Assembly (NCBI GenBank): GCA_963698495.1
Contig: CAVORB010000023.1
Location: 62,001 to 126,000 of the forward strand
Length of the DNA stretch: 64,000 bases
Origin: CAVORB01 sp963698495
Lineage (GTDB): Bacteria; Pseudomonadota; Gammaproteobacteria; Chromatiales; Chromatiaceae
Direction of reading: 5' to 3'
Position 1 is the first letter of the stretch. The number at the start of each line of letters is the position of its first letter. The notes below the pieces were generated by a model. The model was not told the DNA's origin. It saw nothing but the letters and a program-made list of their open reading frames with translations, and searched no databases. The translations under genes and the position numbers were made by a program. Positions 42,522 to 52,172 of this stretch are shown here, piece after piece.

Positions 42522-43028
42522 TCAGGTCATCTGGGGCGCCTCCCGCGAGGCGCGCATGGCGCGTCCCGAGGGTGCGGACTTCCACCAGTCGCGGTGACGG
42601 AACTCCTTGGCATCCTTCGCCATGACGCGAAGCTCTCCATTCTGCAGGAAACCCCAACCCTTTACCCGCGGGCCGTGAACGAACAGGGTCCACGCCGGCC
42701 GGCCGGCGCGCAGCACGACGCGGTGGAAGTCCTCTCCGCGGAGAAAATTCAGGCTCCACGGAGCGATGAAGCGGCATTGCGTCTGCCCGCGGTCCTGGGA
42801 CGGCCGGAGCTCCTCGTATCCGCCGGTGAGCACCAGGCTCACGGCACGGTTCCAGGGGTGGTCGTGCAGGCCGCGGTCCGGATCGGAGTCGACGAAGCGG
42901 TGCAGATAGGCGTTCCAGCCGAAGGCGCCGAAGAGATAGTACCGCTCCAGATACGGCTGTCCGCTGTCGCCGTCGATGAAGCGGCAGGGGCAATGAGCGC
43001 TGATGCGCAAGAGAAGGCGTTCGAGCAC
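42522..43028 (-). CDS. Cupin-fold protein, 168 residues
   Basis: The protein shows a cupin-type metal site: GLHDHPWNRAVSLVLTGGYE, where the two histidines and a later Glu would bind metal, and DFHRVVLRAGRPAWTLFVHG in the second motif. The rest is basic near the C terminus. The start is GTG at 43028, preceded by GGGATGATC. The gene lies between the Kunitz lipoprotein (15 bases) and the divergent synthetase. The function is not known. Confidence 0.75.
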   Translation of the reverse strand: MLERLLLRISAHCPCRFIDGDSGQPYLERYYLFGAFGWNAYLHRFVDSDPDRGLHDHPWNRAVSLVLTGGYEELRPSQDRGQTQCRFIAPWSLNFLRGEDFHRVVLRAGRPAWTLFVHGPRVKGWGFLQNGELRVMAKDAKEFRHRDWWKSAPSGRAMRASREAPQMT

Positions 43029-43318
43029 GTCAAGATCATCCCGAATGTTTCAAATTGCGTAAGAGATTATCAGCCAAGGGGCTCAAGGCGTGAGCCCGCC
43101 AGTCTCCGGCGCGTGCAGCATGAGCGGCGGCGGGTGGATGCAGCAGGTTCCGATATCTTGCCACAGATACAAGGGCACCGCGGCCGGGCGTGGTTGCTGG
43201 TATCTTTTCCGATCCGTCCCTCCGCTCGCGACTCTTCGATCTCATCCCGTCATCGCAGGGTCCCGGCTCTCACGCGCCGCTAGCGGCGGATCCTGTTGGC
43301 TTGGTTGAGAGTAGTAGC

Positions 43319-46300
43319 ATGACCACCTTCGAGCATACGGCCGCCCAGGGGGGGTTCTCCGGCGTCGAACACGCGCTCTGCGCCACGGTGCTCGGTGAAC
43401 CCAACATCTACGACTGCGCTGTGGTCCCGCGGCATACACTGGAAGCCGACCAGGAGCTGATCCTTTACTTCGTCCGCACGGGTCCGATAGAACAGGCGGC
43501 GCTTCGCCGCCGCCTGGAGCCCTTGCTTCCACCCGGCTCCCGGACCCTGCACCTGGTCCCTCTGTTCAAGCTTCCGCTCACGGCCGACGGCTCCCTCGAC
43601 TTGCGCACCCTGGAGCAGATCCCGGTGCTCGACAGTCGTCTTGTGGGGGACTGTGAGCGGGCGCTGCGCAAACGTTCCGGGATCCGAAACGCGGCCGTGG
43701 TCCGGACGCGGCGTCAGCCCCCGGGGCCGCCGCTGTATCACCTTACCGATCTCTGGCCCCAAGAGCCGCCCGGGACCGGTCTCGGCGATCCCGCGCCAGC
43801 GGCGCCTCCATTCGATCATCTGCCGGACGAAAAGCCCGAGCCCGCGATGGTCAGCGGCGGCGCATTGGCGTCCGACGACGCCGTGCTCGAAATGACGCTT
43901 CCCGACATCCTGCACAGGTCGGCGCATGCGCATGGCGATCGCACGATTCGCTTCGTATCGGCCGAGGGCCAGGTCGTCGAATGGGATTATCGCGATCTGG
44001 CGGTGCGGGCCGAACGACTCCATGCGGGATTATCGGCGCTCGGTCTCGCACCAGGTGAGAAGGTCATCTTCCAGCTGCGCGGTAACCAGGACATCCTGCC
44101 CGCCTTCTGGGCGTGCCAGATGGGCGGCTTCATTCCGATCATCGTCGAGGTCCCCCTGAGCTACGAAAGCGGCGGCCAGGCCGTTGAACGCCTGAACGGG
44201 CTGCTTCAATTACTGGACTATCCGTTGATTCTCGCCGACGACTCGGTCATCTCCTTCTTGCAGGACATGGGTCCGGCGACCTTCTCGCATGCGCTCCGCA
44301 CCAGCTGCATCGACGACCTGAGAACCTTCGAGCCGAAGCCGCGCGACCACAGGCCGCAACCTGACGATATCGCCCTGTTCATCCTGAGCTCGGGCAGCAC
44401 GGGGGTTCCGAAATGCATCATGCTCAGCCACCGGAATCTCGTGACGCGGGCCTACGGGACCAACCAACTCTGCCCCTACTCCGCCGACGACGTCATTCTG
44501 AACTGGTTGCCGCTGGACCATGTCGGCAGCATCTCCGACTGGCATATCCGCTGCGTACTGCTCGGATGCGAGCTCACCTATGCCGACAAGGATTTCGTTC
44601 TGCGAAACCCGGTTCAATGGCTGAACCTCATCGATCGTTTCCGGGTCTCCCATAGCTGGGCACCGAACTTCGCCTTCTCGCTGATCTGCGCGCAGCTGGA
44701 CAAGTGCGACGCGCCGGCCTGGGACCTTTCCTGCGTGCAGGGTCTGCTGACCGCCGGCGAAGCGGTGTCGGACGGTTCGATGCTGGGCTTCATCCGCGCG
44801 CTCGGCGAATTCGGCCTCCGGTCCACGGCCATCTGGCCGGCGTTCGGCATGGCAGAGCTGGGTTCCGGGATCACCTATTTCGTGCCCGACGCGGACCGAC
44901 CCTTGCGATTCCACACCGCGCGGAAGCCGTCCATGGGCAGCCGAATCGACCGCGTCGCGAAGGAGGATCCCGCCGCCGTCACCTTCGCCGATCTCGGACC
45001 GCCCATCCCAGGCGTTTCCCTGCGCATCATCGACGACCAGGGAAACCCGCTACCCATAGACACGGTCGGGCGCGTGCAGGTGCGCGGGGACGTGGTCTTT
45101 CGTGGCTATTTCGCGAACCCGGTCGCCAACGCCTCGGCCCTGCAGGCCGATGGCTGGTTCAACACCGGTGATCTTGGATTCCTGTCGCAGGGTAGCCTGG
45201 TGCTCACGGGACGCGAGAAGGAGACCATCATCATCCATGGCGCCAATTTCTACAGCCACGAGCTGGAAGAGACGACCGCCCAGATCCGAGGTGTGGCGCC
45301 ATCGTTTGTCGCCGCGTGCGCGGTGCGTTGCAGCCGCGACAACGAAGAAAAGCTCGCGATCTTCTTCGTCCCCGACGGCGCTGAAAGCGAATCCAGGCTA
45401 ATCCGAACCATCCGCTCTCAGATCGCCAGCCGCTACGGGGTAAGCCCCGCCTTTCTGATACCGCTTGAGAAGCACGAGATCCCGAAGACCGCAATTGGCA
45501 AAATTCAGCGCAATCAGCTGCGACGCCAATTCGAAGCGGGCGCCTTCGACGCCATCGTGCGGCGGGTGGATCTGCTCCTGGGCAATTCCAATACCTTGCC
45601 GTCCTGGTTCTACCAGGCCACCTGGGTGGCCAGGCAACCCGTCACCTGGACGCGCTACCCGATCACCGGCGCGGTGATGCTGTTGACGGGCACATCCGGA
45701 CTCGGCGATGCCGTGTCGGAGCGGCTGCGATCCCTGGGGCAGGCCTGCGTCACCGTCACGCCCGGAGTCGGTCTTCAGCGCAGGGGGCGAGATCGCTTCG
45801 CGATTGATCCGCACGACGAATCGGCCTTTCCGGAGTTGCTCCGGATGCTCCGATCCGAAGGAATCGTGATCGGCGAGATCGTCAGTCTCGTGGACTACCG
45901 ACAGGATCCGAACGCCGCGGGGGCCGGCGACCCGAGCCAGGGCAACATCGGCTGGTTCCTGCGTCTGGTTCAGGCGATGTTGGATGGCGGCTCAGCCGAC
46001 ACACCGGGTCGGATCGCGTGGGTCGCGAATGACTGCCACTGCATCGAACCCGGCGACCTCGGATCCCCCGAGAAGGCCATGATGGAGGCGCTGCTGCGAA
46101 CGCTCCACATCGAGCACCCCGCAGTCGCCTGCCTTCACCTCGATCTTCCCTGGTTCAACTCCGAAAGCAACGCCGAGCTGCTGGTCTCAGAGCTCGGCAC
46201 CTTGTCCAAGGAGCCCACGGTCGCCTATCGCAAGGGGCGGAGATACGTGAAACGGCTCAGACCGCTGAACCTGGTCGAGGAGCGCCTACCGCCAGTTGAG

Positions 46301-48343
46301 CTCACTCACGGCGGTTGTTACCTGGTAACCGGCGGATTGGGCGGTCTGGGCTTCGAGCTTTGCCGCTGGCTCGGCCGCGAGTACCAGGCGAGGTTGCTCG
46401 TGATCGGGCGTAGCCCCCTCGGGGATGAGCAAGTGTCGGGCACCCTGTCGGGCCAAATTGGCCGCGATACGCGGGCTCGCTGCGCGACACTGCGCGGCGA
46501 GGCGGCCGACTTCATGTACGCGTCCGCCGACGTCGGCTGTGCCGACGCGGTTCGCGCCCTGGTCGAGCGCGCGGAGGCGGGTTGGCACCGCCCGCTCGAT
46601 GGCATCTTCCATCTGGCGGGCATCGCACATGAGCGACCGCTGGAGCAGGAAAGCGTCGAGGCTTTCCGCCAGGCGGCGCGGCCAAAGGTTCAGGGCATCA
46701 ACGTCCTTGGAGCGCTTTTGGAGGGGCGACGGGAGGCGTTTCTCATCGCCTTCTCATCGGTCAGCGCCACCTTCGGCGGCTCCGGCGTCGGCGGCTACTC
46801 GGCCGCCAATGCCTATATGGAAGCCCGCTGCCGGCAGCTGTTTCGTTCCGGCCTTCGCGTGTTTTTCCACGCCTGGAGCTCCTGGCACGGCCTCGGCATG
46901 AGCAAGGACTCCGCGCACGAGTCCGCCGCGGCCGCCAAGGGGTTTCGGCCGATACCGCTCGAAGACGGAATCCATTCTCTTCTTGCCGCCCTTCACGCCG
47001 GCCAGCCCGAGAGCATCATCGGCCTGGACCCGAGCAGGAGGCCGGTTCAGACGCTCATCGCCGACAACGATTGCGCTCAGCAGTCGCTGCGCGGTTACGT
47101 GGAGCTCCAGCACGATGAATCGGCGGCGCCCTTGCCAAGCACGGTAACCGTCCGCGACCGATTCGGCGCCTTACTCGAGTATCCCATCGAATCCATCGCA
47201 TCCCTGCCCCTGACGCGAGACGGAGGGGTCGACGAGAAACGCCTGCTCTCGCTCGTCCACCGCGATGGCGCCAGTGCGGAGAGCACCCGTGACCCCACGG
47301 ATACCGAGGCCAGGCTGATCGACATCTGGCGCGACCTGCTGCACATCACCGCCGTTGGGCCGAAAGACAATTTCTTCGACCTCGGCGGCGACTCCCTGCT
47401 TGCGGTTCAGCTCGTCGGCGCCATCGAGCGGGAGTTTGGAAGACAACTTGCCGTGGGCACGGTATTCCACGCGCCGACGATAGAAAACCTGGCGGAGGCG
47501 CTCAACGAGGATGGCGCGACATCGCAGCTCCTCTCGGTAGTCCCGATCAAGGCGACGGGATCGCAGGCGCCGTTGTTCATCGTTCAGTCCAGCACCTGGG
47601 ACCTGGTTCGCCACATCGATCCGGAACAACCCGTATTCGGACTCATGTACGGTGTGGGTGCCAAGACCACCGAGCCGATGCGCAATCTACCCCCCACGCT
47701 CGAGGACCTCGCGGCCAGCTACGTGCGGGAGGTGCGGGCGCTCCAGCCCGGTGGACCCTATTTCGTCATCGGCCACTCGGCGGCTGGACTGGTCGCCTAT
47801 GAGATGGCCCGGCAGCTGTCCGCGCTCGGCGAAGAGGTGGCCCTGCTGGGATTGATCGACACCCATATTCCCCGCGGCCAGTCCAGAGCCCTTCCCACCA
47901 AGCTACGGGACGCCTTGGCGACCTTCATCAGGGTCCCGATCAGGCGAGTCGTCGCGCTGTCGCGGCGGTCCCTGTATCACCGCTTCAAGAAACTGAAAAC
48001 CGGCTTGTCCAAGAGCGCCGACGAGATTCCCTTCACGCTGCGCGCCAAGCACCTGTACGACGCCTATACCCCGTTGCCGTATCGCGGCGAGGTATCCTAC
48101 TGGAAGTGCGTGCAGCAGGTTTCCCTGCAAGAGATCAGGAACGACGAGCTGGAATGGAAAGAGCTGGCGGGAGGGGATCTACGGCTTCACCTGCTCGACT
48201 GCCGACACGACCAGATCATGAAAAGCCCCCATGTCGAGACCCTCGCGGGGCAGATCATGGCGTACACCCGGAAAAGTCACGCCACAGCAGCCGGCGCCGT
48301 TCGCGTCGCAGACAACGCCGACCGCGACCGACCGTCCGGGTGA
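43319..48343 (+). CDS. NRPS/PKS-like synthetase: adenylation, ketoreductase, carrier, thioesterase
   Basis: About 1674 residues. An N-terminal segment (1-about 170) resembles the small C-terminal lobe of an adenylating enzyme but lacks the catalytic lysine (PLTADGSLDL). Next is a complete adenylation domain with FILSSGSTGVPKCIMLSHRN (about residue 355), FGMAELGS and EIPKTAIGKIQRNQL. A PKS-type ketoreductase follows (YLVTGGLGGLGFELCRWL, about 1000; FSSVSATFGGSGVGGYSAAN), then a carrier domain with the phosphopantetheine serine (FFDLGGDSLLAVQ, about 1358). The thioesterase motif GHSAAGLVAYEMA is at about 1485. There is no condensation or ketosynthase domain. It would activate one acid, reduce a keto group and release it. 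A start at 43190 in the same frame is possible. Confidence 0.88.
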   Translation: MTTFEHTAAQGGFSGVEHALCATVLGEPNIYDCAVVPRHTLEADQELILYFVRTGPIEQAALRRRLEPLLPPGSRTLHLVPLFKLPLTADGSLDLRTLEQIPVLDSRLVGDCERALRKRSGIRNAAVVRTRRQPPGPPLYHLTDLWPQEPPGTGLGDPAPAAPPFDHLPDEKPEPAMVSGGALASDDAVLEMTLPDILHRSAHAHGDRTIRFVSAEGQVVEWDYRDLAVRAERLHAGLSALGLAPGEKVIFQLRGNQDILPAFWACQMGGFIPIIVEVPLSYESGGQAVERLNGLLQLLDYPLILADDSVISFLQDMGPATFSHALRTSCIDDLRTFEPKPRDHRPQPDDIALFILSSGSTGVPKCIMLSHRNLVTRAYGTNQLCPYSADDVILNWLPLDHVGSISDWHIRCVLLGCELTYADKDFVLRNPVQWLNLIDRFRVSHSWAPNFAFSLICAQLDKCDAPAWDLSCVQGLLTAGEAVSDGSMLGFIRALGEFGLRSTAIWPAFGMAELGSGITYFVPDADRPLRFHTARKPSMGSRIDRVAKEDPAAVTFADLGPPIPGVSLRIIDDQGNPLPIDTVGRVQVRGDVVFRGYFANPVANASALQADGWFNTGDLGFLSQGSLVLTGREKETIIIHGANFYSHELEETTAQIRGVAPSFVAACAVRCSRDNEEKLAIFFVPDGAESESRLIRTIRSQIASRYGVSPAFLIPLEKHEIPKTAIGKIQRNQLRRQFEAGAFDAIVRRVDLLLGNSNTLPSWFYQATWVARQPVTWTRYPITGAVMLLTGTSGLGDAVSERLRSLGQACVTVTPGVGLQRRGRDRFAIDPHDESAFPELLRMLRSEGIVIGEIVSLVDYRQDPNAAGAGDPSQGNIGWFLRLVQAMLDGGSADTPGRIAWVANDCHCIEPGDLGSPEKAMMEALLRTLHIEHPAVACLHLDLPWFNSESNAELLVSELGTLSKEPTVAYRKGRRYVKRLRPLNLVEERLPPVELTHGGCYLVTGGLGGLGFELCRWLGREYQARLLVIGRSPLGDEQVSGTLSGQIGRDTRARCATLRGEAADFMYASADVGCADAVRALVERAEAGWHRPLDGIFHLAGIAHERPLEQESVEAFRQAARPKVQGINVLGALLEGRREAFLIAFSSVSATFGGSGVGGYSAANAYMEARCRQLFRSGLRVFFHAWSSWHGLGMSKDSAHESAAAAKGFRPIPLEDGIHSLLAALHAGQPESIIGLDPSRRPVQTLIADNDCAQQSLRGYVELQHDESAAPLPSTVTVRDRFGALLEYPIESIASLPLTRDGGVDEKRLLSLVHRDGASAESTRDPTDTEARLIDIWRDLLHITAVGPKDNFFDLGGDSLLAVQLVGAIEREFGRQLAVGTVFHAPTIENLAEALNEDGATSQLLSVVPIKATGSQAPLFIVQSSTWDLVRHIDPEQPVFGLMYGVGAKTTEPMRNLPPTLEDLAASYVREVRALQPGGPYFVIGHSAAGLVAYEMARQLSALGEEVALLGLIDTHIPRGQSRALPTKLRDALATFIRVPIRRVVALSRRSLYHRFKKLKTGLSKSADEIPFTLRAKHLYDAYTPLPYRGEVSYWKCVQQVSLQEIRNDELEWKELAGGDLRLHLLDCRHDQIMKSPHVETLAGQIMAYTRKSHATAAGAVRVADNADRDRPSG

Positions 48344-48371
48344 AAGGGTCTGCGAGCAGGCTTGTGACCGA

Positions 48372-48545
48372 TCAGCCTCGATTGCGCCGGTTCTTCCAGA
48401 CGGACTCGAAAAAATCCACGTAGCACATGACCAGCACGATCCCGACGATCACGCCGAACTCCACTGAGCCAATGGAAATCGCGAGCCCGCCGGTGAAGAC
48501 GCTCAGCAACACGACCGCCAGCAGTCCTGTGATCAGGTTTATCAT
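48372..48545 (-). CDS. Small two-helix membrane protein, 57 residues
   Basis: From ATG at 48545 the frame gives MINLITGLLAVVLLSVFTGG, then SIGSVEFGVIVGIVLVMCYV and a basic end (WKNRRNRG), that is, two membrane helices with a short loop. GGGGAG lies nine bases before the start. It follows the amidase gene by 67 bases on the same strand and could be the last member of the TRAP-amidase cluster. The family is not recognised. Confidence 0.65.
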   Translation of the reverse strand: MINLITGLLAVVLLSVFTGGLAISIGSVEFGVIVGIVLVMCYVDFFESVWKNRRNRG

Positions 48546-48612
48546 GAATGCAGGCTCCCCCGGTAACTGTGTAAAAAGGACCCGTTGTCCTGGTGCTCCC
48601 GGCCCATCGATA

Positions 48613-49938
48613 TCAGACCGATAGCGACTCCAACAGCCAGCGTCCGGTGCGCATCAGTCGTGCGTCGTCGCCCCGCTCCGCGACCAGTTGGACGCCGATG
48701 GGCATGCCGTTTGAGCCCTGCAGCAGCGGCAGGCTCAATGTCGGCAGGCCGCAAAGCGTCCACAGGGTGCAAAAGACCGGGCTTCCCGTGGACTCGATGC
48801 CGACCGGGGCTTCTCCCGTGGCGGCCGGGGTAAGAATGGCATCGAAGTCGGCGAAGATCCCGCTCAGCTCGGCCCGCAAGACCGCGATCTGGGAGATCGC
48901 CTGCTTGTAGTCGATGGCGCGGTGCCGCCGGCCGCACTCGATCATCTCGCGCAGCCTGCCGCTCAGTTTGTCCCCGCCCCGCGTGTACTCACGGTCGAGG
49001 CTGACCGCCAGGTCAGTCTCCATGATGGTCCGGTGCCAGCCGACCGCCTGCTCGAACGGCGACGTCAGGGCGACTTCCTCGACCCGATCGCCGAGATGGG
49101 CACAGAGCTCGCGGAATCCGTCGCGCACGTCCGTTTCGGCCTCCTCCCACACCGGGGTGCGGACGAATGCCAGACGGGGCGGCATCGGAGGCTCCTGCGA
49201 GAGTGTTCGATTCAGGGCCGGCGACATGCGTGGACGCAGGTCGGGATCGGCGGCGTCGTATCTCATCAGCGGCTCGGCACACAGGGCGAGGTCCGCCAGC
49301 GAGCGCGCGAACAACCCGACATGGTCGAGCAGACGGGACTGAGCCAGCACCCGATGGCGCGATATCAGACCGAAGCTCGGCTTGAAGCCGCAGACGCCGC
49401 AGTAGGAGGCCGGGCGGATGATGGAGCCGTTGGTCTGGGTCCCGAGGGCGAGCGGGACCATTTGCGACGCCACGGCCGCGGCGGATCCGCTCGACGAGCC
49501 GCCCGGCGTGCGCTCCGGGTCATGCGGGTTGCACGTCTTGCCAGGGGTGTAGACCGCCAGCTCGGCGGTGACCGTCTTACCCAGGATCACCGCGCCCGCT
49601 TGCCGCAGCAGGGCGACGGCCGTCGCATCCTGGGCGGGTGTCCGGCCGGCGTGCAGGACGGTCCCGTGCTCGGTCGGCATGTCCTTGGTATCGAAGATGT
49701 CCTTGACGCCAACGGGGACACCGTGCAGAGGTCCGAGGGACATCCCCGACCGACGATCACTGTCCGCCGCGGCGGCCTGCCGCAGCGCGAGATCCGGGTC
49801 CAGATGAGCCCAGGCCGCGACCGTCGGCTCGAGCTCGTCGATCCGCCCGAGGCAGCTGCGAACCAGCTCCTCCGAGGTCATCTCCCCGGCGCGGATCGCG
49901 GCGGCGGCCTCCGCGGCAGTGATCTCAAAGGCGTGCAT
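48613..49938 (-). CDS. Amidase signature family hydrolase
   Basis: The 441-residue protein carries the amidase signature: catalytic Lys in VKDIFD, the Gly/Ser-rich GGSSSGSAAAVASQMVPLAL with the cis-serine, and the nucleophile in LGTQTNGSIIRPASYCGVCG. It hydrolyses an amide to acid and ammonia. The start at 49938 has GAGGAG upstream. It overlaps no gene but begins 14 bases before the end of the TRAP permease gene's stop region. It probably acts on the imported compound or its product. Confidence 0.9.
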   Translation of the reverse strand: MHAFEITAAEAAAAIRAGEMTSEELVRSCLGRIDELEPTVAAWAHLDPDLALRQAAAADSDRRSGMSLGPLHGVPVGVKDIFDTKDMPTEHGTVLHAGRTPAQDATAVALLRQAGAVILGKTVTAELAVYTPGKTCNPHDPERTPGGSSSGSAAAVASQMVPLALGTQTNGSIIRPASYCGVCGFKPSFGLISRHRVLAQSRLLDHVGLFARSLADLALCAEPLMRYDAADPDLRPRMSPALNRTLSQEPPMPPRLAFVRTPVWEEAETDVRDGFRELCAHLGDRVEEVALTSPFEQAVGWHRTIMETDLAVSLDREYTRGGDKLSGRLREMIECGRRHRAIDYKQAISQIAVLRAELSGIFADFDAILTPAATGEAPVGIESTGSPVFCTLWTLCGLPTLSLPLLQGSNGMPIGVQLVAERGDDARLMRTGRWLLESLSV

Positions 49939-49951
49939 GTCGGATCGCTCC

Positions 49952-51298
49952 TCAACCAAAGAGATACTTCGGCAGCCACAGGACGATCTGCGGGAACATG
50001 TAGACGACGACCATGGCGAGCAGCACGATCCCCAGATACGGCAGGATGCCGCGGAAGATCTCGATCAACTGCACCGTTGGCGGCGCTACCCCTTTCAGGT
50101 AGTAGGCGGACATGGCCATCGGCGGCGTCAGGAAGGAGGTCTGCAGATTCAGCGCCACCAACACGCCGAAGAACAGGGGATCCACGTTGAAGGTTGCAAG
50201 CATGGGCAGGAAGATGGGAACGAAGATGATGATGATCTCACTCCATTCCAGGGGCCAGCCGAGAAGGAAAATGATCAGCTGGGCCAGGATCAGGAACCCG
50301 ATCGGACCCAGCTCCATATGCAGAACCCACTCCTCGATCAGCCCGTGTCCGCCGAGATAGGAGAATACGGATGCGAAGGTCCAGGAACCGACGAACAGCC
50401 AGCAGACCATGGCCGATGTGCGGGCGGTCAGGAACACCGCCTCCTTGAGACGCTGCCAGGTGAGCGCCCTGTACATGACGGCGAGCACCAGCCCACCCAT
50501 GGCGCCCACCCCCGCCGCTTCGGCCGGGGTGGCGATGCCGGCCAGGATCGAGCCCAAGACCCCCATGATCAAGGCCGCGAGGGGCACGAAGGACGTCAAC
50601 AACTGCAGGAAGATCAAGCCGATGCCTGGCACGTCTTCTTCCGACGGCTTCGGCGCGAGCTTGGGGTTGAGGGAGGCGCGGGTGACCACGTAGATGATGT
50701 ACATGGTCGCCAGCATCATCCCCGGGAACAGGGCGGCGGCGTAGAGACGGACTGGGGAGACCTGGGCGATGGCGGCGTAGACGATGAGCATGATGCTCGG
50801 GGGGATCAGTATCCCGAGTGTCCCGCCGGCGCAGATGACGCCAGTCGCGAGCTTACGCTCGTAACCCGCCTTGAGCATGGCCGGAAGGGCCAGCAGGCCC
50901 ATCAGGGTCACCACCGCGCCGACGATTCCGGAGGCGGTCGCGAACAGCGCGCAGGTAACCAGCGCCGCCACGGCCATGGAACCAGGCAGGTGGCGGGACG
51001 CCAGCTGGATGCTGAAGAACAGCCGATCCACGATGTTGGCCCGTTCCACGATGTAGCCCATGAATAGGAATAGGGGCACGGCCACCAGCACCTCGTTCGA
51101 CATCACCGAGAAGGTGTTCTGGACGAAGAGATCGAAGATACGGTTATCGAGGACATTATCCATCTGGTCCGGCAACGCATAGGCGTAATAGCCGAATCCC
51201 AGTCCCATGGCGATCAGGGTGAAGGCGATGGGGAACCCGAGCAGGACGATGAGAATGAACAGGCCCAGCATCAAGATCGCGACTTGGGGATCGGTCAT
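49952..51298 (-). CDS. dctM: TRAP transporter large permease (DctM)
   Basis: The 448-residue membrane protein has the DctM signatures: LLGFPIAFTLIAMGLGFGYY near the start, VAVPLFLFMGYIVERANIVD, SGIVGAVVTLMGLLALPAML and GTLGILIPPSIMLIVYAAI. It is the ion-coupled translocation subunit. It overlaps the small permease gene by four bases (ATGA type). Confidence 0.94.
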   Translation of the reverse strand: MTDPQVAILMLGLFILIVLLGFPIAFTLIAMGLGFGYYAYALPDQMDNVLDNRIFDLFVQNTFSVMSNEVLVAVPLFLFMGYIVERANIVDRLFFSIQLASRHLPGSMAVAALVTCALFATASGIVGAVVTLMGLLALPAMLKAGYERKLATGVICAGGTLGILIPPSIMLIVYAAIAQVSPVRLYAAALFPGMMLATMYIIYVVTRASLNPKLAPKPSEEDVPGIGLIFLQLLTSFVPLAALIMGVLGSILAGIATPAEAAGVGAMGGLVLAVMYRALTWQRLKEAVFLTARTSAMVCWLFVGSWTFASVFSYLGGHGLIEEWVLHMELGPIGFLILAQLIIFLLGWPLEWSEIIIIFVPIFLPMLATFNVDPLFFGVLVALNLQTSFLTPPMAMSAYYLKGVAPPTVQLIEIFRGILPYLGIVLLAMVVVYMFPQIVLWLPKYLFG

Positions 51299-51975
51299 CG
51301 GCTGGTCTCCACGTCGTCCGACTGCTGTTTCGTTGGGCTGTCGTCCGCGATCGTCCGCTTAAACTTTTCGTGGGTACTGATGATGTCGCTCTCTTTTTCC
51401 AGCAGAGCGGACCTGTTCTCGTGCTCATGCATCAGCATGGTCTCGGTCTCCTCGACGTCGTGCAGGCGGGGCGGCCACGCGCCGGTACGCAGGCACATTA
51501 CGCACCGCACGGCCTCGGCGATTCCCTGCAAAAGCACCAGGAATCCGGCGACCGGGATCAGGGTCTTGAAGAAATAGATCTGGATGCGGGCGGGGCTGTT
51601 CCAGCTCACCTCCTTGTAGGACCAGGCGTCGGCGGCGAAATGGTAGCCGTAGTAAATCAAGGCGAAGGTTCCGGGCAACAAGAACAGGATGTAGAGCGCG
51701 AGGTCCATGCCGGCCTGGACGCGTATCGGCAGCAGCCGATGGATGACATCCCCGCGCACATGGCCATTACGCGACAGGGTGTAGGCGCCGGCCATCATGA
51801 ACAGGGCGCCATACATCTGCACGCTGACGTCGAATGCCCAGGTGGTTGGGGCGTTCAGCAGATAGCGGACGAACACCTCGTAGCAGGTGGCGAAGGTCAG
51901 GATCAGGATGCTCCAGCCGAATGCCTTGCCCATCCAGGCGCTGAGGCTGTCGATGAAGGTCAGGAAAGGATTCAT
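51295..51975 (-). CDS. dctQ: TRAP transporter small permease (DctQ)
   Basis: The 226-residue protein has four membrane segments typical of DctQ (AFGWSILILTFATCYEVFVR, VQMYGALFMMAGAYTLSRNG) and a longer than usual C-terminal hydrophilic tail rich in Glu (ETETMLMHEHENRSALLEK). It overlaps dctM. The gap to the binding-protein gene holds a hairpin. Confidence 0.93.
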   Translation of the reverse strand: MNPFLTFIDSLSAWMGKAFGWSILILTFATCYEVFVRYLLNAPTTWAFDVSVQMYGALFMMAGAYTLSRNGHVRGDVIHRLLPIRVQAGMDLALYILFLLPGTFALIYYGYHFAADAWSYKEVSWNSPARIQIYFFKTLIPVAGFLVLLQGIAEAVRCVMCLRTGAWPPRLHDVEETETMLMHEHENRSALLEKESDIISTHEKFKRTIADDSPTKQQSDDVETSR

Positions 51976-52057
51976 GGAAACGTCCGCCCGATTGGATCAC
52001 GGAGCCCTCCGCGGGGCGGCGACGCCGAAGGACGGCCCCGCTGCCCCGGGAACCACA

Positions 52058-52144
52058 GAGGAACCGCTGAACGATTCCCTCCTGGAACCATCAGCGCAGA
52101 CACATCCCTGTGCCAAGGGAAACCCCGACGTATGAGGGTTTCCC
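52058..52144. repeat. Palindromic region between dctP and dctQ, with partial copy of the dispersed repeat
   Basis: GGGAAACCC (52117-52125) and GGGTTTCCC (52136-52144) form a perfect nine-base stem with a ten-base loop. Just before, CGCTGA (52065-52070) and TCAGCG (52091-52096) form a looser stem, and CACATCCCTGTGCC (52101-52114) is identical to part of copy A at 7338-7351. Lying downstream of the binding-protein gene, the stems could stabilise its mRNA relative to the permeases. Confidence 0.55.
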
Positions 52145-52172
52145 CGAGGAAGGATCTCGCTCGTCCGCGAGC

